Shown here piece after piece: positions 1 through 12,400 of a stretch of 64,000 bases of DNA; position 1 is the stretch's first letter, and each line of letters opens with the position of its first letter. The position numbers and the translations under genes are program-made. The stretch is from Ciona intestinalis. Lineage: Eukaryota; Chordata; Ascidiacea; Phlebobranchia; Cionidae. Below the pieces are notes generated by a model. The model worked only from the letters and a program-made list of their open reading frames with translations. It did not search any database and was not told the origin of the DNA. The DNA lies in NCBI RefSeq assembly GCF_000224145.3, contig NW_004190416.2:372001-436000 (forward strand). Direction: 5' to 3'.

Positions 1-458
1 ATTAGATTGCATTATAGCTGAGTATATGTTTATTTTACATTGGATCCTGTTCACAAAAAAACATTAAATTTCACACCATATTTCATATTATATTCATACC
101 TAGTTATCATAGATTTATAATCACATTAACCTGTAAAGATATTTCAATTTTGTTACCTTTCACTCAACAAATATATCTATACATTGTTTAATCATATCAA
201 CTTAAAAAAATTAATGGAAGTTTTTATCAATGAATGTACCTTTTATTATCCTAAAGTATCGTGAAAACTACAGTTGTTGTAATACAGGTGTTCTGTTTCA
301 TACACTTTGTGCCTGCTTAGGAATTACAACATATGCAACTTTGTGGGTGATTCTATTTAAAGATATATTAGAAAAAGCATCATTTATGACCTAGTAACAA
401 CTTATTGTTGTGTAGTATCAGCTTGATAGTATTAACTTATATATACTTGTGTTGTTAG
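1..458. other. RIC1 intron end with dispersed-element fragment
   Basis: AT-rich sequence upstream of the first visible RIC1 exon. Positions about 268-355 match the 95-bp dispersed element (cagttgttgtaatacaggtg, then ttctgtttcatacact). No coding exon was found, so the RIC1 start codon is outside the window. Confidence 0.6.
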
Positions 459-3400
459 ACCTCTGAAGGTTACGTTCTACTTTACCAACTTGAACAAGAT
501 GTTCGTGGAGATGACGGACTTCACTTGTACGAATATCAACAAACCAAAACCAACCAGGGCGACTCCAATGAAGTGGTTCCAGCATTAAGGTTGTCGCTGA
601 AAGCAAACTTCAGTTATAAAGCTAAGATTACAAGGTGAGGGTGTACTGCTCTAATGTGAAAGCTAAAGAAACTGTGACAACTAAAAAGATGTTTGACTGT
701 GTTTGCTAAATAAAAAAAAGGTTGGGGATTGCTAAAAAAAAGTTTGTTAAATGTTTTAAGCAGGTTTTAGGTGTCCGTACATACAGCCAAAGTATGTTAC
801 ATTAAACAATGAAATTTCCTATAAGTTTGCGATCCCCTTGAATTGAACGGTTTTCACTTTATCTAACCACAATCAAACATTGTAGTTTGACATGCATCCA
901 TGATGAACTACTTGTTGCATTGGAAGATGGGAGGCTTGAGATGATAACATGGGAGCCAACAAGCGATGTACAGAAGTCGATACATCTATGTGAGATTCCT
1001 TTCTCTGTTGATCTCCATGTAACAGGTAGTTAGATCTAGAGTGATCAAGTGTTTTAAGCGCTGTATTTATTTTGTGGGTGTTGTATTTTGAACAGAGGAG
1101 TTATGTTATAATTACTTTTTGTGTTGATCTGGTAGTATTACTAAGTTGTATATTGGATATCTCATTCTATGTGGGTGAAGTCTTTTTCGAGGTCTTGGGA
1201 TGTAGGCAGAGTTGGGCCATTACTCTAGGTTTACCTCTATCTCATATGGGTAATGTCGAGATTTGGTTCATAGGGTGCCTGGTGGTGGATCGTGTTATAA
1301 CAATTATAATTCCATCACAGGTTCCCAGTTAAAGAGTCGAGGAGTTCATGCAGTAGATATTGTGTACAGTCCTTTCCTCGAGGGCTTTGCTGTTATTTTA
1401 AGTGATGGCCGAGCAGCATTAGTAACCATGACACAACCTGATGATTCAACCAAAGACTCTTTACCGCTCGGTTGGAATGCTAGGGGAGTTTGGGCCCCAA
1501 TGATCGACCAAGCTACTTGTATTGCTGTGAACAATAAGTACAGACTGCTCGCATTCGGGACCGAAATGTGAGTTTTCTTTACTTTTTATTGTTTTTACAA
1601 AAACACGTTTATTTATATATGCTATATATTCAAAAATAAAGACTGTGTTTTTGCCCTTTTAAGGGTATTTATGTTGAGTCTAAAGATGTTTAAGCGTTTT
1701 TTTATAATTATTGATCATTTTTACATCAGCATCCTATTGAAGCTGGTCCGAAAATAAACCAATAAAAGGAAATATTGAATAAAACAGAAATGTTTATTAT
1801 TTTTATATATGGCTTCTATGTTTCAGGGGGACATGTTGTGTCTATGGCATCGACAATGTTACTGGGTGTCTACAACTCTCACACACGGTGGCGCTATCAC
1901 CAACACATTACCCCAACATATGCAAATCAGTTGGTAAGACTCAAACCTATTTTCATTTTCATAGCATTACAGTTACAGGATGTTTTATTCCAAAAAAACT
2001 GGTCCCACAGCTGGGTATAGATATATGTAAATCAATTGGTGAGACATTAAACATAATTACATAGCATCACATGCTAGTGCTACCATTTTATTCTATATGG
2101 GTGAGGTTCTACAATGTGGCACGCCAGGGTACCTGAGATTTAGGCCAGCATTGGCCCATTACCCTCTTCACCAGGGTGCTACTGCCATTAGTGATTACTG
2201 AGTTGGAGTCCATTAATTGTCTTACCCAGGAACATAACACCTATCAGCCATAGTGTTAACAGCCATAGTAGAGGAAATGATACTTAGGCCATGAAATGTC
2301 ATGTTTTTATTAAGGTTAGGGAATTAGAAGTATGTAGCATATAAATACCACAGTACTTTGCTACATACCTTCGTTAAACAGTAGAAGTTAGTGGTTTTCT
2401 CCCAAGAGTATTCAGTAATGTTCAAAGGCTTAACTTTAATATGCACAGTAATTCATAGTTGTACACCTAGCACATAGTCTGTTGTCATATTCTCTTTACT
2501 ATAACAGTATGGAGAAGAGAACAACATAGATTATTATATCCTTGTGGTTATATGCCAACTCAAGCCTAAATCCCATGTTCCATGGCGTGCCTGGCTAACT
2601 GTAGAATAACACCCACACAGAATAGAATGTACATTATCGTATTGGGGTTAAAACCAACTCAAGCCTAAATCCTATGTCCCTTGGCATGCCTCGCTGTTAC
2701 ACCTAACCTACTATAGAATAATATTAAGACTGTATGACTGTGGTATGTGACATGTGTTTTGATTGATGTACGTACAAGTGGTGTGGTTAAGTTCAACCCG
2801 TTTAAAGTGGTGTGTTTAAGTGCTAAACCGCTTTTATAAGTGTTAAGTATGTGTGGTTAGCATGTTATTACTGCATACTTAGGCAATATACTGTTTTAGC
2901 AATATAATTAGGCATAGTTGCTAAACATTGTCTAGCAGGGTGGGCAGACGTACTGTGTTTTTCTGCCTTGAAGTAATTATTATACAATACATTACACCCA
3001 ATGATATGCACTTAAATGTACAATATGTGTGTTCTTTTTCCATATCTCATTATCTCCACACTGTTTTTTTTATCAATATAATAGGCATAAGTGCCAAACC
3101 TAGGGTGTACAGGCCTACTCTATTACATTTTTTTACCTTTATTAAAATTTCACTATCCCACAGGTTCAGTGTTAAAGATAGATTGGTCACCAGATGGTTC
3201 AGCCATGTCCTTAGCCTGGTCACGAGGTGGTTTATCAGTCTGGAGTGTATTTGGTGCATGTCTTGTGTGTTCTCTTGCATCAGATCGTGCGTATGCTACT
3301 GATGGAACTCCCCATGTGCAAGGGATATTTAAATCAATGGTAAGTAGACCAGAGTTGGATAGATTTGTATTAGGCAGAATGAACTGGTGTCAGCTATGGC

Positions 3401-6400
3401 TTACACTTTAGGTCCCTTGGCGTAGGATATAGAATAGAATGTGCATATACATTGTTGGGGTTATGGGCTAACTGTTGCCTAAATCCCAGGTCTTGTGCAG
3501 TGTGTATTTATAACCTTATCCATATAGAATGGAGTGTGCATACTGCATATACAATGTTGCAGTAATGGGCTAACTTTGGCCTGATTCTCCCCTCCCTATA
3601 GACCCCAACATATATGGAATAGAACAACAGAGAATAGTCTGTTCTTACTAGTATATCTTTGAGTGCATGAATGGATACTCTGTGTCAGTAGTTCCTTCAG
3701 ATAGTCTCACACTTGGATCATATAGATCATTTTATAATGAATCAGTTGTTTACATATTCAGCTACTGTTGTTTCAAACATAGTTTAGTTTACGATCTGAT
3801 CTCTTAGGAAAATATTATTATAAGTTTGATTGACAACGATGTTTCGTCTTCCATGTGGTTAGACTTCTCAGTTTAGTTTACTAGTTTACACAAAACATGA
3901 CCTTTAAGGAAGCAACAGGCTTCAATATATGGTGTGGTTCATGTCATAGCATCCTAGGTGTTAGTTAGAGTATCACCCTACTCTGGATTAGGTTCCAGGT
4001 TTCATTGTCTGCCCTCACCTTAAAAGAATGAAAAAAAAAACACAATCCAAAACTCTTTTAAATGTTATTGCTATTTCTCCTCTGTTTTTAATTTATGTTT
4101 AATGAAATATCCCGTATCTCACAAAAGTTCTGTTGGTAGGTTACATGTATTTAAATACATAATACCAAAACTTGTTAATACTATTTTTTCAACGTATTTT
4201 AAACAAAATATTTCCCACACAGTGTTGGGGTGTTGAAGGTTACCACCTGTGGTTGATCAGCGAGCAACCAGCGCCACCACTGGAGGTCAGTAACGGGCAT
4301 GTGGAGGAGAAAAAGAAGTCAGCGCGACGCAAACTAGTCGATGATGACGATGACCATAATTATATAGAGTTAGGGCAACTGCTTCAACTCCAGTTCGTTA
4401 AAAGTGCTCTAGCCATGAATCCCTGCATGGTAAGATAACCTTTGTTAAGTTTTGTAATAAAAAAGTAAATTGGGATTATTTATATTAAAATGTGGAAATA
4501 AACGGTTAATCTGGTATTAGCTTTGTTATAAAATATATATTGATATGGATAGATATAAGTTTAATTAAATGCTGGTTATATGAGTTTAATATTTGATGGC
4601 TTTTAAAGTACTGAGTTTACTTTTTCTAGAAAACTCATGCTTTTTGTACAGTCTTGTTTGTTTTGTCCTTGTTTGCTTTACTTCCGGTCTCTCTAGCTTA
4701 AAACATTGGTTTCATAATACACCAACGTTCCATAATAATATAATTGGTGAAAGTTTAATAATATTTATAGAATACAATAGGCAACAGCCTCGCTCTCTGT
4801 TGACCTGACAGTATTTATATGAGTGATTATTCAGTAATCTATAACTTCCTGAAATGTAATGTTAATAGCTTAATTGTCTTTTGTGTAATACATTAAACAA
4901 GCATTATGCATTCATATACTCCTGCTTTTGTATTTATATGAACAGTTTCTTTTTCGAACATTCAAAAAAATGAAATGTTGTTCTATTACAAGTGATTGCT
5001 TTTGGACTTTTGGTTTACTATCCTAAAACTCTCTTAAATAATGTGCTATAGATAGTTGTAACACACTCAAATGGGAAGCGAAAAGGGTATGAAAACACGT
5101 CTCATATTTACGCTATACATTATATATAGTAGGACATAGGGGAAGATGAGACACTTTTTATTCTATTATTTTGCATCCCATTTAGTAGTAAACAAATAAC
5201 AATAAAAGAATTATAAAACGGTATCCTCACGACTACCATAGACCGTTGTTAATTGTTTAAAACAGTTAGGATATTTGAATATTGTGTGCTAAAGGTGGCC
5301 CGTCTACCCCAGATATATGGTATTCTTTCATCTTTAGACATAATATAACCTCGAGTGGCAGGCAACGACAGTTGTTATAACACGGGTGTACCGTTTCACT
5401 CACCCCGTGCCACTTACCAGTTACCACATATGTAACTTGGTGGGAGATTATTTATGTTATGTACACCAGTTTTCTTCAACCGGTGTGCACAAAATATGCC
5501 AGGGTTGCACCAGTGCAAAAGGGTATACAAGGGTGCATCACAAACTTCAACAATTTTCCCCAATATTTTTTAGTTTTAAATTTTTTAACCAATTTAGCCA
5601 CTTTCCTACAGTTTTTTTATATGCATATATTTTTATATGCAATTTTTTTATATGCATAGTTTTTTCTATATGCATTTTTTATACTTGCATCACTGGTAAT
5701 TGTGAAACGTCATTAGTTTTACGTTAAAGCAATCAGGGGTGCATGAGTTCATCGCAACAACTTTAGGGGTTCACCAACCCATAAAAGTTTGAAGAGCACT
5801 GATGTACACTAGTAACTTTTTACATTACTTTAAATACAATAGTAGACCATAAATACTGAGGCCTAAAACCTTAAAAAATAAAAAATGTCATGTTATAGTA
5901 TAGTTACTTTCACATTACTGTCTCCACAGACAAACCATTGCCATGTCCTAATACACGGTGAGGACCGAATGTACCTCAGTATCGGTGAAAGATCCCAACG
6001 TACAACAGTATACAGCCCACCTAAGACACCTGCCTCTCCTATCAAGAAACCAGCATTCTCACCAACAAGGACAACTAAACAAAATTCACCTAGAAGAAGG
6101 TAAACTATTATCGCCGCTGTGTATTTGCTGTTGATTTTATAATTATAATATTTTTATGATTGTATAATATTTTTATAGGTTAAAAGTGATTGGACTACAG
6201 TAGTATAAAGTTCATAACTTTAATATATGTTATATAACATTGCTGATGAATCAGCATACATAGAAACACAAAAAGCACTCATGCGCACACAAACAGCGAA
6301 TTACCCATGCACCAATGACCTACAATGTGGTTTCTATCGTATAAATAATACATCAAGGTTACTTTGTTTTAAACACAACTTTGGAAACTAACATACACCC

Positions 6401-9400
6401 CTAACAGCAGCATTTAAAAGAAATATAAACTTCTGGGTTATGTGATCACACTAATGGAAAATATCCACATGTACCACTATTACTGTTACATTTTTATTTT
6501 TATTACTGTTACATTTTTATTTTTATTACTGTTACATTTTTATTTTTATTACTGTTACATTTTTATTTTTATTACTGTTACATTTTTATTTTTATTACTG
6601 TTACATTTTTATTTTTATTACTGTTACATTTTTATTTTTATTACTGTTACATTTTTATTTTTATTACTGTTACATTTTTATTTTTATTACTGTTACATTT
6701 TTATTTCTATTACTGTTACATTTTTATTTTTATTACTGTTACATTTTTATTTTTGTTACTGTTACATTTTTATGTTAAAACTTGACTGCATATTTTTTAC
6801 TATATCTTTCTTTAAATTAGAATTACGTGTTTTATGTACTTATTTTTTTAACTTTAATTTGTAGTTTAGGTGCATAGAACACAGATTTTTGGTCATTTTA
6901 AATACAAAGATAACATGTCTGACTCACAAAAAAATCCTCCGGAAAAAACTTTCACTTACAAAGTTATATGTTTATGTAATATTTTATAATATCTGCGTTA
7001 TAATAACTATCGTTGCCAAGCCAATGCCAAATAAATAAGTTACATTTTTTCAATTTTTCATACATAGGTTGCATTCAATTTTTTCATACATAGGTTGCAT
7101 TCAATCAAACCAACTCACCCTTTCCAGCCATACTCCTGCTTATCTATAACCACTGTCTTTGCTCCCACTCATGAGTCATGATAAACAAGTTATATATCTA
7201 TTTATTTAACAGATCCCCCCTGCAGGTCAATACCACTGCTGCGCTGCCTATATATAGTTTGTTTTGTCGCCTGTCTGTCATTGCCCAGCCACTCGAGAAT
7301 AAATAAGTTATGAATAAGCATTCACACATTCATTCACCACTCCACTTATACCCACTGTCTCATTCAATCAACAGATCCACCCCACAAGTGATATAAGAAA
7401 ACATGGGTTATAACGACTGTCGTTGCCCCACCATACATGATAAACAAGTTATTTATTTATTCACCCAACAGATCAACCCCTGCAAGCCACACCGCTGCCC
7501 ATTTTGACCTCAGTCGTCTCCCAACAATATCAATGAATGGGAAGATGGCACAAGAAGATGAACAACCACATGATGATGGGGACGGGGAAGATGGATTTCT
7601 TGGTTCTGCTGTAAGCAACAAGCAATGGACGGTCGTGCAATTCCCAATCAACTATCTGCCAAGCAACTGGCCTATAAGGGTAAGTTGATGGGTTGGCAGA
7701 CTCATTTGTGATGGTAAAGTTAAAGAGGAAAAGATTTAAGGGTAGAGCTTTTTTAAATGGCATATAGGGGGAGCTAAAGGGCAGGCTAATTCACATATAA
7801 ATTTAAGATGCCACGAATGCGCAAAATCTTTGTTCTATTAAACAGGTTAAGATCCTACCATGAGTTGTGCTCATAGACGTCACATCTTTAATTTTTTAGC
7901 AAAATATTGTATAGGCTTAAACAAGAACTTTAAAAGCTGAGTTGGGCTTAGAAATACTTGATTTTAACTTTGTTTCAAAAACTAGGGGTGGCATAACTTT
8001 ACACCTATACACACACTAACCTATTTTCCACAGTTAACAATATAAGTTTTTGTCAATATAAGCTTTGTCATGTAATAGGAAATATAAGCCTTTATCATGT
8101 AATACCTCTCATTAGCCCACCAATAATCAAGCAACATATCTATCTTAGTATATTACCCACACAAACCCATCCACCCACAGCATATAGTATCAAAATCAAC
8201 ACTAACCCACCCCCTCACAGTTTACAGCAGTAGATGAGTCAGGTTGTTGTCTTGCCATCGCCGGTAACTACGGTCTCGCACATTACACAATCGTGTCGAG
8301 GAAGTGGAAAGTATTCGGGAATGTAATGCAAGAGAAAGATATGGTTGTTACTGGTTAGTTGTGTTATATCTTGTCTGTGTGGTGGAGTAGGTACTATATA
8401 AATAAATGTTAATGTACATTTCTAGGCATTTAGGTAATTTACATTCTAAATTTTAAAACTTTTAAGTCAAGATATACTACTAGCATTTGGATTTTTTGCC
8501 TCATCTAAAATGTACAAGCTATATAACTACAAATGCAAAAAACATTATCTCATATTATAAACAATATGTATCTTCTCTGAGTGGTGAAGTACAACGATAT
8601 TAAACGCTATAAGCAACTGACATAGCCTCTACCTACTCATGAGAATACTCTTTTAATTATATTGTACCGCTATTTTGCGACTTAATGTGCTAAATCATAC
8701 AAAGCGTTGTTTACTTATTTTTCTTGGACCTTGATGAGGTCTTGTCAAAAGGCAGTTATAAACGTTGCAACAAAATTAACGCTTTTTACATTAAATGAAA
8801 CATAAAATTTTGCATTAGCATTGTACATGGTAGAAGAAGTAACAGGATATTTTTTTAACAAGTACAAAACTTCGTTCCCTTGAGTTTGTTGTTATTTTCT
8901 AGTTCAACTTACCATAATAAATTAAATCTGTTATTTCCAGGTGGTTTAACCTGGTGGAAAGAGTTCATTGTGGTTGCGTGTTACAGTTTCTCTGAGAGCC
9001 AAGATGAAATACGAATCTATCCTCGCTTAACCAACTTAGATAATGCGTTTGCTTGCGTTAAGAAAATTAAATCACAGGTATTCAATGTAAAGTTATTTTG
9101 TGAATTTTATTAAAGTTGTGACCCTTGTGGCTGTGACATATACAACATGTTTGAACGCTAGACAGAAGCATCTAACCTTGGCCGACCTGTCAAGGAATGC
9201 TCTCCCATCCATTACCATTAAAGTCTTTTGTTTAATTTGTGTGGGGAACTGCAGGTTTGTGATATGTTGGGTATAACAAGTTAGGCTTATAAGTGGACGT
9301 GAGGTGTATGAAAAAAACGCCTCTTGTGTAACTTTTAAAGTTAAGTTCCCTTATGGGAGAATACATTAGTTGCATTCATTCAGTATAGAATAGTCATGGT

Positions 9401-12400
9401 TCATGAAAGGTGTTAAAATTTATTTAAAAGATTTGGCAAAAAAGAAATATTTTTTGTTCCAGATATTGCTTGTCAACATATTTCAAGACCTTCTTATTCT
9501 TTTCACTTACGATTGTCGCATCATAATATTTGTTATTTCGCAAGATACTAAACTGTAAGTACTGTTTATGTTTCAATCGTTTATTTATTTTTAATAGAAA
9601 AATACCTTCTGACACTATTGGAAATAGTTTTAGTATTTTATCATAGGCTGCAATGTTTGCATTAAAACTGACCAGACTTANNNNNNNNNNNNNNNNNNNN
9701 NNNNNNNNNNNNNNNNNNNNNNNNNNNNNNCATATACTCTTGNCTTTTGTATTTATATGAACAGTTTCTTTTTCCAACATTTAAAAAAATGAAATTTTGT
9801 TTTATTACAAGTGATTGCTTTTAGTCTTTTGGTTTACTATCCTAAAACTATCTTAAATAATGTGCTATAGATAGTTGTAACAAACTCAAATGGGAAGCGA
9901 AAAGGGTATGAAAACACGTCTCATATTTACGCTATACATTATATATAGTAGGACATAGGGGAAGATGAGACACTTTTTATTCTATTATTTTGCATCCCAT
10001 TTAGTAGTAAACAAATAACAATAAAAGAATTATAAAACGGTATCCTCACGACTACCATAGACCGTTGTTAATTGTTTAAAACAGTTAGGATATTTGAATA
10101 TTGTGTGCTAAAGGTGGCCCGTCTACCCCAGATATATGGTATTCTTTCATCTTTAGAAATAATATAACCTCGCGTGGCAGGCAACGACAGTTGTTATAAC
10201 ACGGGTGTACCGTTTCACTCACCCCGTGCCACTTACCAGTTACCACATATGTAACTTGGTGGGAGATTATTTATGTTATGTACACCAGTTTTCTTCAACC
10301 GGTGTGCACAAAATATGCCAGGTTGCACCAGTGCAAAAGGGTATACAAGGGTGCATCACAAACTTCAACAATTTTCACCAATATTTTTTAGTTTTAAATT
10401 TTTTAACCAATTTAGCCACTTTCCTACAGTTTTTTTATATGCATATATTTTTATATGCAGTTTTTTTATATGCATAGTTTTTTCTATATGCATTTTTTAT
10501 ACTTGCATCACTGGTAATTGTGAAACGTCATTAGTTTTACGTTAAAGCAATCAGGGGTGCATGAGTTCATCGCAACAACTTTAGGGGTTCACCAACCCAT
10601 AAAAGTTTGAAGAGCACTGATGTACACTAGTAACTTTTTACATTACTTTAAATACAATAGTAGACCATAAATACTGAGGCCTAAAACCTTAAAAAATAAA
10701 AAATGTCATGTTATAGTATAGTTACTTTCACATTACTGTCTCCACAGACAAACCATTGCCATGTCCTAATACACGGTGAGGACCGAATGTACCTCAGTAT
10801 CGGTGAAAGATCCCAACGTACAACAGTATACAGCCCACCTAAGACACCTGCCTCTCCTATCAAGAAACCAGCATTCTCACCAACAAGGACAACTAAACAA
10901 AATTCACCTAGAAGAAGGTAAACTGTTATAGCCGCTGTGTATTTGCTGTTGATTTTATAATTAAAATATTTTTATGATTTTATAATATTTTTATAGGTTA
11001 AAAGTGATTGGACTACAGTAGTATAAAGTTCATAACTTTAATATATGTTATATAACATTGCTGATGAATCAGCATACATAGAAACACAAAAAGCACTCAT
11101 GCGCACACAAACAGCGAATTAGCCATGTACCAATGACCTACAATGTGGTTTCTATCGTATAAATAATACATCAAGGTTACTTTGTTTTAAACACAACTTT
11201 GGAAACTAATATACCCCTAACAGCAGCATTTAAAAGAAATATAAACTTCTCACTTCTGGGTCATGTGATCACACTAATGGAAAATATCCACATGTACCAC
11301 TATTACTGTTACATTTTTATTTTTATTACTGTTACATTTTTATTTTTATTACTGTTACATTTTTATTTTTGTTACTGTTACATTTTTATGTTAAAACTTG
11401 ACTGCATATTTTTTACTATATCTTTCTTTAAATTAGAATTACGTGTTTTATGTACTTATTTTTTTAACTTTAATTTGTAGTTTAGGTGCATAGAACACAG
11501 ATTTTTGGTCATTTTAAATACAAAGATAACATGTCTGACTCACAAAAAAAATCCTCCGGAAAAAACTTTCACTTACAAAGTTATATGTTTATGTAAAATT
11601 TTATAATATCTGCGTTATAATAACTATCGTTGCCAAGCCAATGCCAAATAAATAAGTTACATTTTTTCAATCAAACCAACTCACCCTTTCCAGCCATACT
11701 CCTGCTTATCTATAACCACTGTCTTTGCTCCCACTCATGATAAACAAGTTATATATCTATTTATTTAACAGATCCCCCCTGCAGGTCATACCATTGCAGG
11801 GCTGCCTATATATAGTTTGTTTTGTCGCCTGTCTGTCATTGCCCAGCCACTCGAGAATAAATAAGTTATGAATAAGCATTCATGCATTCATTCACCACTC
11901 CACTTATACCCACTGTCTCATTCAATCAACAGATCCACCCCACAAGTGATATAAGAAAACATGGGTTATAACGACTGTCGTTGCTCCACCATGCATGATA
12001 AACAAGTTATTCATTCATTCACACAACAGATCAACCCCAGCAAGCCACACCGCTGCCCATTTTGACCTCAGTCGCCTCCCAACTATATCAATGAATGGGA
12101 AGATGGCACAAGAAGATGAACAACAGCATGATGATGGGGACGGGGAAGATGGATTCCTTGGTTCTGCTGTGAGCAACAAGCAATGGACGGTCGTGCAATT
12201 CCCAATCAACTACCTGCCAAGCAACTGGCCTATAAGGGTAAGTGGCAGACTCATTTGTGATGGTAAAGTTAAAGAGGAAAAGATTTAAGGGTAGAGCTTT
12301 TTTAAATGGCATATAGGGGGGAGCTAAAGGGCAGGCTAATTCACATATAAATTTAAGATGCCACAAATGGGCAAAATCTTTGTTCTATTAAACAGGTTAA

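Larger units (their letters stand above)
4913..9680 (+). repeat. RIC1: Five-exon RIC1 block, copy 1 (left of assembly gap)
   Basis: This 4,768-bp block is near-identical to 9731-14353. It carries RIC1 exons 5930-6099, 7472-7679, 8221-8353, 8941-9077 and 9463-9554 (170, 208, 133, 137 and 92 bp), the same lengths as in copy 2. The copy stops exactly at the N run. The 23-bp minisatellite has 13 units here and 4 in copy 2. The block encodes the end of the beta-propeller region ([34 protein letters not shown]). It is probably one allele of a single locus, misplaced in tandem with the other. Confidence 0.9.

Noticed and set aside
5386..5727. Open frames at 5386-5727 and 10205-10545
   Set aside because: They translate the 95-bp dispersed element and flanking AT-rich sequence, differ by frameshift between the two copies, and match nothing.
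6442..6864. 140-codon open frame rich in Phe, Leu, Tyr and Ile
   Set aside because: It is simply a translation of the 23-bp AT-rich minisatellite, and its counterpart in the other copy has a different length.
9424..9780. Minus-strand open frame crossing the N gap
   Set aside because: It runs antisense over a RIC1 exon and through unknown bases, so it cannot be evaluated and has no support.
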